Shown: positions 37,554 through 45,659 of the stretch, in pieces
Position numbering within the stretch: position 1 is the stretch's first letter
How the letters are laid out: every line of letters begins with the position of its first letter
NCBI GenBank assembly: GCA_035506135.1
Contig: DATJPY010000043.1
Coordinates: 1 to 64,000, forward strand
Direction: 5' to 3'
Source: DATJPY01 sp035506135
GTDB lineage: Bacteria; Myxococcota_A; UBA9160; PR03
Length of the DNA stretch: 64,000 nt
The notes under the pieces: model-generated
The model's database searches: none
Told to the model about the DNA's origin: nothing
Seen by the model: only the letters and a program-made list of their open reading frames with translations
Position numbers and translations under genes: made by a program

Positions 37554-37568
37554 CGGCTCGAATCTTGC
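37554..37568 (+). promoter_or_regulatory. Possible sigma-54 promoter of PEP-CTERM gene 1
   Basis: CGGCTCGAATCTTGC matches the -24/-12 pattern tGGcacg-N4-ttGC with GG and GC exactly 10 nt apart. Transcription would start near 37580, ~55 nt before the start codon. PEP-CTERM genes in other bacteria are often controlled by the sigma-54-dependent PrsK/PrsR pair. Confidence 0.4.
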
Positions 37569-37634
37569 GCTCGCCACCAACCGGAGGAACTCGCCACTAA
37601 CCCGGCAGTGGAGATCGGGAGGGTCGCTTCGGGC

Positions 37635-38291
37635 GTGGAGTACAAGAAGACGTCGGCTACCTGGCTTCCGATCATCTTCTCGAGCCTCGCTCTCCTGGCT
37701 GGCGGGGCTCAGGGAGCCCTCATCTTCGACTCCGGGGTCGTGGGGTTCGCCGCCAGTGGAACGCAGTTCGGCCGGGTATCGCGCGACGGTGTTGCAAGCG
37801 ACTGGAGCGGCCCGAAGGCCTTCCCGGGCGTCATCGGCGCGCCCACGGCGAGAGGCTACGAACTATTCGCCGTGGACGTCGGGCCCTATCCATTCATCCA
37901 GATCACCCTCGACGACCCGGCAGTGGCCTTGTTCGGCGCTGCGTATCTCGATGCATACACCCCGGTGAACAGCGCGCCCAACTATGGGCTGGATCTGGGC
38001 TACCTCGGCGACGCCGGAACGAGTGAGCCCTTTGGCAACCCGAGCTTCTTCCAGGTCGCCGTGTCGCCGAACTCCCAGCTCCTGATCGCCATCACCGAAC
38101 TCAATCCGGGCGGCGGATCGGGCCAGCCCCTCCATCTGCTGGTCGAAGGCTTCTTCGATACGGCGTACAACGACACTCCCGAGCCCGCTACGGGACTCAT
38201 GGTTCTCTCCGGACTGACAGGCTTCGCCCGCGCTGCGAGGCGTCGCTCCGCTCCGCCAAGCGACTCGGCAAACGCTTCTTCGACGAGATGA
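37635..38291 (+). CDS. PEP-CTERM sorting-domain protein 1
   Basis: About 218 aa from GTG 37635, preceded by GGGAGGG; GTG 37608 is an alternative. A signal peptide (MEYKKTSATWLPIIFSSLALLAGGAQGA) is followed by a beta-rich, Gly/Pro/Asn-rich domain of unknown role. The C-terminus is the tripartite exosortase signal: PEP in NDTPEPATG, a hydrophobic helix (LMVLSGLTGFA) and a basic cluster (RAARRR). Exosortase would cleave near PEP and release or attach the protein at the surface, usually linked to exopolysaccharide. No exosortase (EpsH) is in the window. The next gene starts 10 nt downstream, so they may be one operon. Confidence 0.85.
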   Translation: MEYKKTSATWLPIIFSSLALLAGGAQGALIFDSGVVGFAASGTQFGRVSRDGVASDWSGPKAFPGVIGAPTARGYELFAVDVGPYPFIQITLDDPAVALFGAAYLDAYTPVNSAPNYGLDLGYLGDAGTSEPFGNPSFFQVAVSPNSQLLIAITELNPGGGSGQPLHLLVEGFFDTAYNDTPEPATGLMVLSGLTGFARAARRRSAPPSDSANASSTR

Positions 38292-38301
38292 GGATCGTTC
38301 T

Positions 38302-40110
38302 GTGACGAACTCGCGGGCTCGCTCCAGTCTTGGCGTCACCGGGATCCTGCTCACCCTCCTCCCTCTTTCCGCCTGCGTGCCGGACGACATCAGCCCCGAG
38401 GCGTTGCAGCAGATGCGCGAGCTCCTCGCGGAGAAGGACGCGCGCACGCCGGCCCAGCGACGGCTGGGATCGTCGCTGCTCTACGCCATGAAGGCGCTCG
38501 ACGGACAGCCAACCCTCCCCGATGCGGCGAACGGCGTCGACACGACGGGGGATGGCGCTCTCGTCGATCTTCGCGTGACATCGACACCCGCGGTGCTGAC
38601 CGCGATCGCGCAGGCAGGGGGCATGGTCCTCTACGCCGCTCCCGGAAGCCAGACGATTCGAGCACGCGTTCCGCTCGCGCAGATCGAGGCCCTGGCCGAA
38701 GCGCCGACGGTTCTATCCATCGAGCGGGCATCCCAGGCCCGTGTCGGCGGTCAGGCCTTCACCTCGGCTTCCCAGCCGATCCAAGGCTCGCTGACGACCC
38801 AGGGCCTCATCTCCCACGCAGCCAACGCCGTTCAATCCTCCGGGATCGATGGCTCGGGCGTACGAGTCGGCGTGCTCTCCGATTCCGCCGAGGCCACGTC
38901 CTTCCTCATCTCGACCGGAGACCTCCCCGCGGACACCACGATCGTGCAGGACATCCTCGGTGGGCCGGGGTCGAGCGAAGGCTCCGCCATGATGGAGATC
39001 GTTCACGACCTGGCGCCCGGAGCCCAGTTGTTCTTCGCGTCTGCGTTCAACGGACCGGACAGCTTTGCCGACAACATCCGTACGCTGCGGAACACCTACG
39101 GTTGCGACGTGATCGTGGACGACACCGAGTACACAGCGGCGGATCCTCCGTTTCAGGATGGAGTGATCGCGCAAGCGGTCAACGACGTGACCGCATCAGG
39201 TGCGCTCTACCTCTCGGCAATCGGCAATGAAGGGAACGCGACATCAGGTACGTCGAGCGTCTGGGAAGGTGACTTCGTCAGCGCAGGAACGAGCGCGCTG
39301 CTCCCGGGCTACACGCTGCACAGCTTCGGCGCGCAGAGCTTCAACAGGCTGCTCGCCACGGCGGGAGCGGTCGAACTCTTCTGGTCGGATCCCCTCGGCG
39401 CGTCCAGCAACGACTACGACCTCTTCGTTCTCAACGCGGCCGGTACGGCCGTGCTGGCCGCATCCACCAACATCCAGTCCGGATCGCAGGACCCGTTCGA
39501 GGAGATCTTCTCGTCGGCGGCGGTCCTTCCAGCGAACGCGCGCATCGTGATCGCCGCGAAGACCGGCGCCGCTCCGCGCGCCCTTCACCTGGAGAACTTC
39601 TTTGGCGAGAGACTGCAGATCGCCACGCCGGGTCGCACGCGCGGCCACGCGGCGGCCTCGAGCGCCGTGAGCGTGGCTGCGGTCAATTGGAACAGCGCGC
39701 GCACCGGCACGCGCCCCTTCGTGGGCGGGCCCGCGAACCCGACGGAGATCTTCAGCTCCGACGGACCGCGTCGCATCTTCTTCGACGCCGCCGGGACGGC
39801 GATCACGCCCGGCGATCTCTTGTTCGGCACGAACGGCGGCGCGCTTCTCGTGAAGCCCGACCTCGCAGCCGCCGACGGCGTGACCACGCGCACCCCGGGC
39901 TTCAGCCCCTACTTCCATACGGGGGCGGCGGCCGCTCACGCAGCGGGCATCGCAGCGCTCATCAAGTCCGCGAAGCCGTCCCTCACCCCGCAGCAGATTC
40001 GCGACGCGATGACGTCCACCGCTCTGGACATCCGGGACGCGGGAATCGATCGCGATTCGGGGTACGGAATTCCCATGGCACCGCCCGCTGTCGATGCCGC
40101 TCTGCGATAG
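38302..40110 (+). CDS. Subtilase-fold lipoprotein lacking canonical catalytic residues
   Basis: 602 aa from GTG. Signal peptide with lipobox LSAC (Cys25). The fold resembles S8 peptidases: the Asp motif is present (VGVLSDSAE, D194), as is the oxyanion Asn (LSAIGNEGN). The His motif GHGT is replaced by E226-G-S-A-M. The Ser motif, normally GTSxAxPH, reads HTGAAAAHAAG, so the nucleophile position is Ala (~542). A variant subfamily has EGxAM in place of the His motif while keeping the Ser; this protein also loses the Ser. It is probably a binding or structural protein rather than a protease. It overlaps the next gene by 17 nt and follows PEP-CTERM 1 closely. Confidence 0.82.
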   Translation: MTNSRARSSLGVTGILLTLLPLSACVPDDISPEALQQMRELLAEKDARTPAQRRLGSSLLYAMKALDGQPTLPDAANGVDTTGDGALVDLRVTSTPAVLTAIAQAGGMVLYAAPGSQTIRARVPLAQIEALAEAPTVLSIERASQARVGGQAFTSASQPIQGSLTTQGLISHAANAVQSSGIDGSGVRVGVLSDSAEATSFLISTGDLPADTTIVQDILGGPGSSEGSAMMEIVHDLAPGAQLFFASAFNGPDSFADNIRTLRNTYGCDVIVDDTEYTAADPPFQDGVIAQAVNDVTASGALYLSAIGNEGNATSGTSSVWEGDFVSAGTSALLPGYTLHSFGAQSFNRLLATAGAVELFWSDPLGASSNDYDLFVLNAAGTAVLAASTNIQSGSQDPFEEIFSSAAVLPANARIVIAAKTGAAPRALHLENFFGERLQIATPGRTRGHAAASSAVSVAAVNWNSARTGTRPFVGGPANPTEIFSSDGPRRIFFDAAGTAITPGDLLFGTNGGALLVKPDLAAADGVTTRTPGFSPYFHTGAAAAHAAGIAALIKSAKPSLTPQQIRDAMTSTALDIRDAGIDRDSGYGIPMAPPAVDAALR

Positions 40111-41332
40111 AGACAGGGGGGCGGAGCCGCTGGCTCTCGCGCTCCGCTCGCTCGCCAGGGCGCCGATCGCCCTCGCGGTCGCCGGCCTCCTGGCCGCCGC
40201 GCTGGTCGCCGCGTGCCGGGGAATCCCGACCTTTCTGATCGATCCCGACCTCGACGGCGACGGCGTCGTGTCTCAGGCCGACGTGGATCTCGCGGTCTCG
40301 TGCCTCGGCCAGGAATTTCCGCTCCCCACCATCACCTACGACTACGGCGGCTGCCCGCTGCGACCGCCGGCCGACACGACCGGCTGCGCCGCCGCCGACG
40401 TCGACCGCGACGGCGTCGTGACGCAGCAGGACGTCGACGCCGTGGCCGCCCATCTCGGCGAGCGGGTGTGCAACGGCGCGACTGAGCTCTGCGATCGCCG
40501 CTTCGACGAGGTCGCCTACGCGACGACGCACAACGCGATGTCGGCGCGCTTCGATCCCTACGACTACTCGATCGTCGTGAGCAATCAGTGCTCCGGCGTG
40601 CCGACGCAGCTCCAGGATGGCATCCGGGCGCTGATGCTCGACTTCCACCTCTACGCTCCCCCCGGAACCGACACCCCGGATCTCTATCTCTGTCACGAGG
40701 ACTGCGACTTCGGCGCGCAGCTCCTGGTCGACGGGCTCGGCGAGATCCGCGACTTCCTCGCCGCGCATCCAGCGGAGGTGATCTCGCTCATCATCGAGAC
40801 CGACGCCGATACCGGCGACATGGAGGACGCCATCCGCGACGCGTTCGACGCGAGCGGGCTCACTCCCTACACCTACGTGCAGACGCCGGGCGCTCCGTGG
40901 GCGACGCTCGGAGACATGATCGCGTCGAACCAACGCCTGGTCGTGCTCACCGACGACTCGACTCCGCATGCCCGCTGCGACGCCGACGGCAGGCCGTGTC
41001 CCTGGTACCAGTATCTCTGGGCGAGCCTCGCCTTCGAGACTCCCTACACGTTCCTGCGAGCGTCGGACTTCACGTGCCACAACAACCGCGGCCAGCCCGG
41101 CAACGATCTCTTCATCCTGAATCAATTCATCACGAGGAACACCGGCGCCCCGAGCTACGCGCGGGTGGCGAACGGCGACTTCCTGCTCGACTCGCGCGCG
41201 CGCGACTGCTGGGCCTACCAGGGCCGCATCCCGAACTTCGTGACGGTCGACTTCTACGAGATCGGAGGCGTCCTGCGCAGCGTGAACCTGCTGAACTATC
41301 TCTGGGGCCAGACGGGAGGCATCGCCCCCTAG
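40094..41332 (+). CDS. PI-PLC-like phosphodiesterase lipoprotein with two EF-hand/dockerin loops
   Basis: 412 aa. A signal peptide ends in VAAC (lipobox). Two calcium-loop motifs follow: DPDLDGDGVVSQADVD (~residues 53-68) and DVDRDGVVTQQDVD (~102-115), of EF-hand or dockerin type. The remainder resembles bacterial PI-PLC X domains, with general-base/acid histidines H146 in YATTHNAMS and H201 in LYLCHEDCDFG, and the block IRALMLDFHLY. It would be a periplasmic or surface enzyme on a phosphodiester or glycolipid substrate. It overlaps the subtilase-like gene, so it is translated with it. Calcium dependence is inferred from the loops only. Confidence 0.82.
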   Translation: MPLCDRDRGAEPLALALRSLARAPIALAVAGLLAAALVAACRGIPTFLIDPDLDGDGVVSQADVDLAVSCLGQEFPLPTITYDYGGCPLRPPADTTGCAAADVDRDGVVTQQDVDAVAAHLGERVCNGATELCDRRFDEVAYATTHNAMSARFDPYDYSIVVSNQCSGVPTQLQDGIRALMLDFHLYAPPGTDTPDLYLCHEDCDFGAQLLVDGLGEIRDFLAAHPAEVISLIIETDADTGDMEDAIRDAFDASGLTPYTYVQTPGAPWATLGDMIASNQRLVVLTDDSTPHARCDADGRPCPWYQYLWASLAFETPYTFLRASDFTCHNNRGQPGNDLFILNQFITRNTGAPSYARVANGDFLLDSRARDCWAYQGRIPNFVTVDFYEIGGVLRSVNLLNYLWGQTGGIAP

Positions 41333-41374
41333 GAGGAGCCGCGGCGACTCCGGGACCGCATGCCAGCCGCGCGC

Positions 41375-41404
41375 TGGACGTTCGGCCGGGGGCTCCGTTA
41401 GAGT
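41375..41404 (+). promoter_or_regulatory. Promoter of tRNA-Phe
   Basis: TGGACG (-35) and TAGAGT (-10) are separated by 18 bp. Transcription would start a few bases before the mature tRNA. Confidence 0.5.
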
Positions 41405-41415
41405 CACCCCTCCGT

Positions 41416-41491
41416 GGCCCGGTAGCTCAGTTGGTAGAGCACCGCACTGAAAATGCGGGTGTCGCCAGTTCGATTCTGGCCTGGGCCACCA
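41416..41491 (+). tRNA. tRNA-Phe (anticodon GAA)
   Basis: 76 nt with genomically encoded CCA. The acceptor stem GGCCCGG/CTGGGCC pairs throughout with one G-U. The D arm is GCTC-AGTTGGTA-GAGC. The anticodon stem CCGCA/TGCGG encloses CTGAAAA, giving GAA at 34-36. The T arm is GCCAG-TTCGATT-CTGGC. All invariant positions are present. Confidence 0.98.
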
Positions 41492-41507
41492 TCTTCCCCC
41501 AAGATCT

Positions 41508-42611
41508 TCACGCCTTGCGCGCTTGGCGAGCTCCCCGCACGCGCGCGCATCCCAGTGCGGCGAGCGCCGCGGCGGCGGCAGCCGCGAGCGCGGCCGTGTC
41601 CGGCTCCGGGGTGTAGACGGCGAGGGCGGACGCGCTGCTGCCGTCCGGGAGCGTAGCGGCAACGTGATCGAACCCGAACTCGGTGATCTCGATGATCCGA
41701 GGTGGAATCGAGCCCGCGTCGACCACGAATACCGGAAACGGATGGAACAAGACGTCGGGCTCCGCCGCGATCGACAGGGCGATCGGCCCGGGACACGCCA
41801 GGTTGCCGCCCGTCTGCACCGCCGCAAGGCCGCTGAAGTCGCTCGCCGGCGGTGTCAGGCTCCCCCCGAGGTGGAAGTAGAAGACGCCGCTGTACTCCGA
41901 TGGGCACGAGGCGTATTGGAGCGAGAGGTACAGGTCGTCGCCGTAGAATTGGTCGGCCGGATCCCAGCCGAGACCCTGAAGCGAGGTCTGCGGCACGGTC
42001 CACCACTCGCTCATCGCATTGCCGTCGTAGAGCAGGATCTTCTGGCTGGTCTCGACGAAGACGTCGAGCGGGTCGCCCCCGCCCGGATCGCGGACCGCGA
42101 CGAAGCTCCCGACCGCGAACTCGTCCTGCGACGGGTACGCCGCCAGCAGCGACGCCGTGCCACCGAGGAGGTTGCGCTCGATCTCGTGCACCTCCCCCTG
42201 CTCGGAGACGAAGAGCGTGCGGAACGCGCCGAATCCGGGAGCGCGCGGGCTCATCGCGAGCCCGGTCGGACCGGGACCGAGGGTGAGCGAGCCCTGCGAG
42301 GACTCCTGCAGCGCCGCCTGGCGGCCGCTCACGGGATCGATCAGCACGAAGGAGGGCGTGTTCCCGTTCAGGACCACGATCTCGCCGGTCGCGGGGTCGA
42401 CGGCGATCGATCGCGGCTGGGTGTTGAGCAGGTTGGTCCCGTTCGGCGAGAAGACGTCGACGGCTCCATTGCTCGGGTCGACGTCCAGGACCCGGTTGTT
42501 CTGCCCATCGAGGACGAGCAACTCGCCGGTCTTGAGCGCCCCGGCGTCGAGCGCCGCGAGAAGGATCAGGACGGGCGGAATCGCGCCGGCCGCCCACTTC
42601 GACATTCGCAT
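41508..42611 (-). CDS. PEP-CTERM sorting-domain protein 2, beta-propeller-like
   Basis: About 367 aa from ATG 42611, which has a GGGGGGGAGATCC leader. A signal peptide is followed by repeats resembling NHL or YVTN propeller blades (GELLVLDGQNNRVLDVDP, PRSIAVDPATGEIVVLNG, GPTGLAMSPRAPGFGAFRTLFVSEQGEVHEI). The C-terminus has the exosortase signal: PEP in VYTPEPDTAA, an Ala-rich helix and basic residues (RVRGARQARK). It starts 48 nt downstream of a TPR glycosyltransferase-like gene on the same strand, suggesting cotranscription with it. It ends 16 nt from the convergent tRNA. Confidence 0.84.
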   Translation of the reverse strand: MRMSKWAAGAIPPVLILLAALDAGALKTGELLVLDGQNNRVLDVDPSNGAVDVFSPNGTNLLNTQPRSIAVDPATGEIVVLNGNTPSFVLIDPVSGRQAALQESSQGSLTLGPGPTGLAMSPRAPGFGAFRTLFVSEQGEVHEIERNLLGGTASLLAAYPSQDEFAVGSFVAVRDPGGGDPLDVFVETSQKILLYDGNAMSEWWTVPQTSLQGLGWDPADQFYGDDLYLSLQYASCPSEYSGVFYFHLGGSLTPPASDFSGLAAVQTGGNLACPGPIALSIAAEPDVLFHPFPVFVVDAGSIPPRIIEITEFGFDHVAATLPDGSSASALAVYTPEPDTAALAAAAAAALAALGCARVRGARQARKA

Positions 42612-42659
42612 GGATCTCCCCCCCAAGGATCGCCGCGCAGGCGAACCGGAGGGATTCTA

Positions 42660-44429
42660 CTAAGGAACCTGGGCACCGCCCCGCGGCGCGCTCGCCTCGC
42701 TCGAAGCGCCCTCTCGCACCGTCGCCAGCGCGAGCGCCTCTCGCGCGTCGGCCCGGCCCGGCGCGCGGCGAAGCGCCTCGCGCAGATGCGCCTCGGCCTC
42801 GCCCGGCCGTCCGAGCAGGAGCAGCGAGCGGCCGAGGCCGACCTCCGCGTCGACAGCGTCCGGCTCCTGCTCGAGGATGCGCGCGTAGTAGCGCGCCTCC
42901 TCCTCGTGGCGGCCGGCGGCGCCGAGCGCCGCAGCGCCGTTGTAGAGCGCGTCGACGTGTCCCGGCTCGAGTGCGAGCGCCTGCGCGAATGCGCCGATCG
43001 CCTCGTTCAATCGAGCGGACGAGTCCGCGCGGCCCTCCGCCGCGGTCAGGAAGAGGACGGCCCCCAGGGTGTTGTAGGCGTCCGCGAGGTTGGGCACGAG
43101 CCGCACCGCCTCGCGCGCCAGCGGCACCGCCTCCTCGTTCCGGCCCCGGGACGAGAGGTAGTTGGCGAGGTTGAGATACGCGTTCCACGCCTCGGCGTTC
43201 TTCGCGATCGTGTCGCGGTAGAGCACCTCGAGATCGCGGTAGACGTGGGCCTGGACGAAGGTGAGTGCGCCGAGCACCGCGAGGAGCGCGATCGCGGCGC
43301 CGTGCGTCGCGGAACGCAAGCGCGGCCCGAGCGCGGCGGCGCCCTCGGTCCAGCCCGCGGCGAAGAGCGCGAGCAGGGCGGTGCTCGCGTGGTACTGGAA
43401 GTGATCGGCCACGTAGGAGTAGCGGAAGGGAAAGACGTCGAAGAAGCCAAGCGCCGGGAACAGGACCCCGGCGAAGAGCAGCACGGCCGCGAGCGGGCCG
43501 CGTCCGATGCGCCGGCGCGCCAGCCACAGCGCCGCGACGAGCGCCACCACGGCGAGCGGGAAGGCGAGCTGCCACAGCGCGGCCGGGTCGATCCGCCAGC
43601 GCGGGTAGAAGAAGATGAGGGGGTGCGGCCAGAGGAGCTTGCCGGCGTAGAACCAGAGCGCGCGGCCGGCGAGCACCACGCGCTCCAGTGGTCCGAGCGC
43701 CCACGCCGCTCCCGTCGCGCCTACGTGATGCCGCTCGAGCCATGCCGTGTGGAGGCCCGCGACGGCACCCAACGCGAAGAACGGCACGAGCGGCGCGACG
43801 TCGCCCGCGCGGAGCCGACCCCGGCGCCACCAGAAGAGGACGAGGATCACGGCGGGAAGCGAGCAGACCACCGTCTTGCTGAGGAGCGCTCCGACGAAGA
43901 GCGCGAGGGAGAGGGCGTAGAAGCGCCACGCCGGCGGGTCCGTTCGCGCCTCGGGCTTGGGAGGGGCGAAGCGCAGATAGCTGGCGAGCGAGCCCAGCGC
44001 GAGCGCGAGCGACAGCACGTTCTTCCGCTCGGTGATCCAGGCCACCGACTCCGTCATCACGGGATGGACGGCGAACAGCGCCGCGGCGAACAGGGAGCCC
44101 GGCACGCGCAGCCGCCGCAGCACGTGCCAGAGCAGGAGCGCATTCACGGCGTGCAGCGCGACGTTCGTCGCGTGATAGCCGCGCGCATCCAGCCCCCAGA
44201 GGTGGTACTCGAGCCAGTAGCTCGTGTGGACCAGCGGGTAGTACTGGGGCAGCGCCAGCGGATCGAGCCAGATGTGCGCCAGCCCCGCCGCGTTCCTCAG
44301 CTCGGGGTTCTGCGTCACGTACTGATCGTCGTCCCAGACGAAGCCGCCCTGCCGGAGCGGCAGGTAGATCACGAACGGTGCGAGCAGCAGGAAGGCGCTC
44401 GCGAGCAGGTCGCGCCGGCGCGTGGCCAT
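42660..44429 (-). CDS. TPR membrane glycosyltransferase-like protein, TMTC-like (paralog 1)
   Basis: 589 aa. About ten membrane helices (residues ~10-395) are followed by four to five TPR repeats. The first lumen-type loop carries the acidic motif W-D33-D34-D35-QYVTQNPEL; YYPLVHTSYWLEYHLWGL, GYHATNVALHAVNALLLW, FAVHPVMTESVAWITERKN and FQYHAS complete the pattern. This is the GT-C plan of eukaryotic TMTC O-mannosyltransferases, which use dolichyl-phosphate mannose. In bacteria a polyprenyl-phosphate sugar would be the donor. Activity is inferred. It precedes PEP-CTERM 2. TACGAT lies 7 nt before the ATG. Confidence 0.87.
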   Translation of the reverse strand: MATRRRDLLASAFLLLAPFVIYLPLRQGGFVWDDDQYVTQNPELRNAAGLAHIWLDPLALPQYYPLVHTSYWLEYHLWGLDARGYHATNVALHAVNALLLWHVLRRLRVPGSLFAAALFAVHPVMTESVAWITERKNVLSLALALGSLASYLRFAPPKPEARTDPPAWRFYALSLALFVGALLSKTVVCSLPAVILVLFWWRRGRLRAGDVAPLVPFFALGAVAGLHTAWLERHHVGATGAAWALGPLERVVLAGRALWFYAGKLLWPHPLIFFYPRWRIDPAALWQLAFPLAVVALVAALWLARRRIGRGPLAAVLLFAGVLFPALGFFDVFPFRYSYVADHFQYHASTALLALFAAGWTEGAAALGPRLRSATHGAAIALLAVLGALTFVQAHVYRDLEVLYRDTIAKNAEAWNAYLNLANYLSSRGRNEEAVPLAREAVRLVPNLADAYNTLGAVLFLTAAEGRADSSARLNEAIGAFAQALALEPGHVDALYNGAAALGAAGRHEEEARYYARILEQEPDAVDAEVGLGRSLLLLGRPGEAEAHLREALRRAPGRADAREALALATVREGASSEASAPRGGAQVP

Positions 44430-44436
44430 GATCCGG

Positions 44437-44442
44437 ATCGTA
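44437..44442 (-). promoter_or_regulatory. Putative -10 hexamer of TPR glycosyltransferase-like paralog 1
   Basis: TACGAT ends 7 nt before the ATG and lies immediately downstream of the terminator hairpin of the preceding gene. No ribosome-binding site is seen. Confidence 0.5.
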
Positions 44443-44449
44443 TCGAAGA

Positions 44450-44486
44450 GAACGCCCCCCTCGTGGAAGACACGAGGGGGGCGTTC
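44450..44486 (-). terminator. 16-bp hairpin terminator after PEP-CTERM gene 3
   Basis: The arms GAACGCCCCCCTCGTG and CACGAGGGGGGCGTTC pair perfectly around a 5-nt loop, 25 nt past the stop codon. On the minus strand TCTTCGATAC follows. It is the strongest terminator-like stem in the window. Confidence 0.75.
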
Positions 44487-44511
44487 GGACAGGACCGAGG
44501 TGAAGTGCGGA

Positions 44512-45390
44512 CTAGGTCCGCCGCTTCCTGGATGCGATCGCGAGCCCCGTCACTCCGATCGCCATGAGCGCGAGCGTCGCCGGCTCGGGAATGAACGCGA
44601 AGCCGACGAGCGTACCCGTCGCCGTCGCATTCAGGACGACGCCGCTGAGATCGATGTGCACGGGCATGTTGATCGGGACGACGAGCTTGTAGTTGCCGCC
44701 GCCCATATCGGTGATCGAGCCGGCCGCGGCGTTGATGTTGACGGCGTTGATCGGACCGGTCTGCCCGATCCCGTCGCCGATGCCGGTGGTGCTCGCGGAG
44801 ACCGAATCGAAGTTCGTGGTCGAGTCGGCGATCCCGACGGTGACCGCGTTCGAGAGGAAGGAGGTTCCCGAGATCGCGGTCGCGAGGCTGCTCAGATCGT
44901 ACGAGACGTTGCTGAACGAGATGTACCCGACGTTGATGCTGATGATCGAGACGCTCGCGTTCACCCGCGCCCCGAAGACCGCGGGAGCGGTGGTCGTTGC
45001 GGTGAAGCTGCCAGCCGTGTTGGTCGCGTCCGTCGCGGACGTGCTGAAGACCGCGGGGTTCGGCCGGTAGCTCCCGGTGTTCACGCCGGTGAGGCTGGAC
45101 TGGCCGCCCAGGAACTGGATGCTCGAGATCCCGGCCCCGATGTCGGTCGCGAGCGCACCGTCCACCGGCGAGCTGTTCGTCGTCCACGTGGTGTTGTTCT
45201 GATTCCGCAGGCGCATGGTCGCCGTCAGCGTCCCGAGCGTCGTGTTTTGGTCCGGGATCGCCAGGGTGAACGAGCTCTGGCTCGGATCGATATCCCAACT
45301 GACCATGAACGCGGAGCTAGGAGAGGCGAGTAATCCGAAGCCGATGCAGGTCGCCAACGCGGCCAGCCGATCTCGAGATACACGAGTCAT
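44512..45390 (-). CDS. PEP-CTERM sorting-domain protein 3
   Basis: 292 aa from ATG 45390, with GGAAGGAG 5 nt upstream; the frame is open further up, but that part has no signal. The signal peptide ends near SAFMVSWD. The mature part is Ser/Thr/Asn/Ala-rich and low in charge, with many NxS/T sites, typical of surface beta-proteins that could be glycosylated. The C-terminus is a classic exosortase signal: FIPEPATLALMAIGVTGLAIASRKRRT. A possible sigma-54 promoter lies at 45461-45477. The base composition is slightly less GC-rich than its neighbours, as expected for a Thr/Asn-rich protein. It stands as its own transcription unit. Confidence 0.9.
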   Translation of the reverse strand: MTRVSRDRLAALATCIGFGLLASPSSAFMVSWDIDPSQSSFTLAIPDQNTTLGTLTATMRLRNQNNTTWTTNSSPVDGALATDIGAGISSIQFLGGQSSLTGVNTGSYRPNPAVFSTSATDATNTAGSFTATTTAPAVFGARVNASVSIISINVGYISFSNVSYDLSSLATAISGTSFLSNAVTVGIADSTTNFDSVSASTTGIGDGIGQTGPINAVNINAAAGSITDMGGGNYKLVVPINMPVHIDLSGVVLNATATGTLVGFAFIPEPATLALMAIGVTGLAIASRKRRT

Positions 45391-45460
45391 GAGGGCTCCT
45401 TCCCAGTAAGCCGCCCGCCGCAGGAATGAGACAGCACGCCTGTGGCTGATCGCCGCAGAC

Positions 45461-45477
45461 TGCAAACCCCATACCGG
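45461..45477 (-). promoter_or_regulatory. Possible sigma-54 promoter of PEP-CTERM gene 3
   Basis: On the minus strand, CCGGTATGGGGTTTGCA has GG and GC exactly 10 nt apart and keeps TTTGCA at -12. Start would be near 45449, ~59 nt before the ATG. The other ~180 bp of this gap contain nothing I can name. Confidence 0.4.
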
Positions 45478-45645
45478 CCGGTAGAAAACTCGCAACATGG
45501 CGATTTCATTACAGAAGCGAAATCAGCCGGCGAGCCTCGACCTCGCCGGGGTGGAACGGCCCTTCCCAAAGGACGGAAAAGTCGTTCCGTTCGCCGGGCC
45601 GGGAGCCTACCGACGTCTGTGTCGTAACCGGCCCTCAGCCTCCGA

Positions 45646-45651
45646 TACGCT
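45646..45651 (+). promoter_or_regulatory. Putative -10 hexamer of TPR glycosyltransferase-like paralog 2
   Basis: TACGCT ends 8 nt before the GTG start. No ribosome-binding site is seen. Confidence 0.45.
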
Positions 45652-45659
45652 GTGACGCC

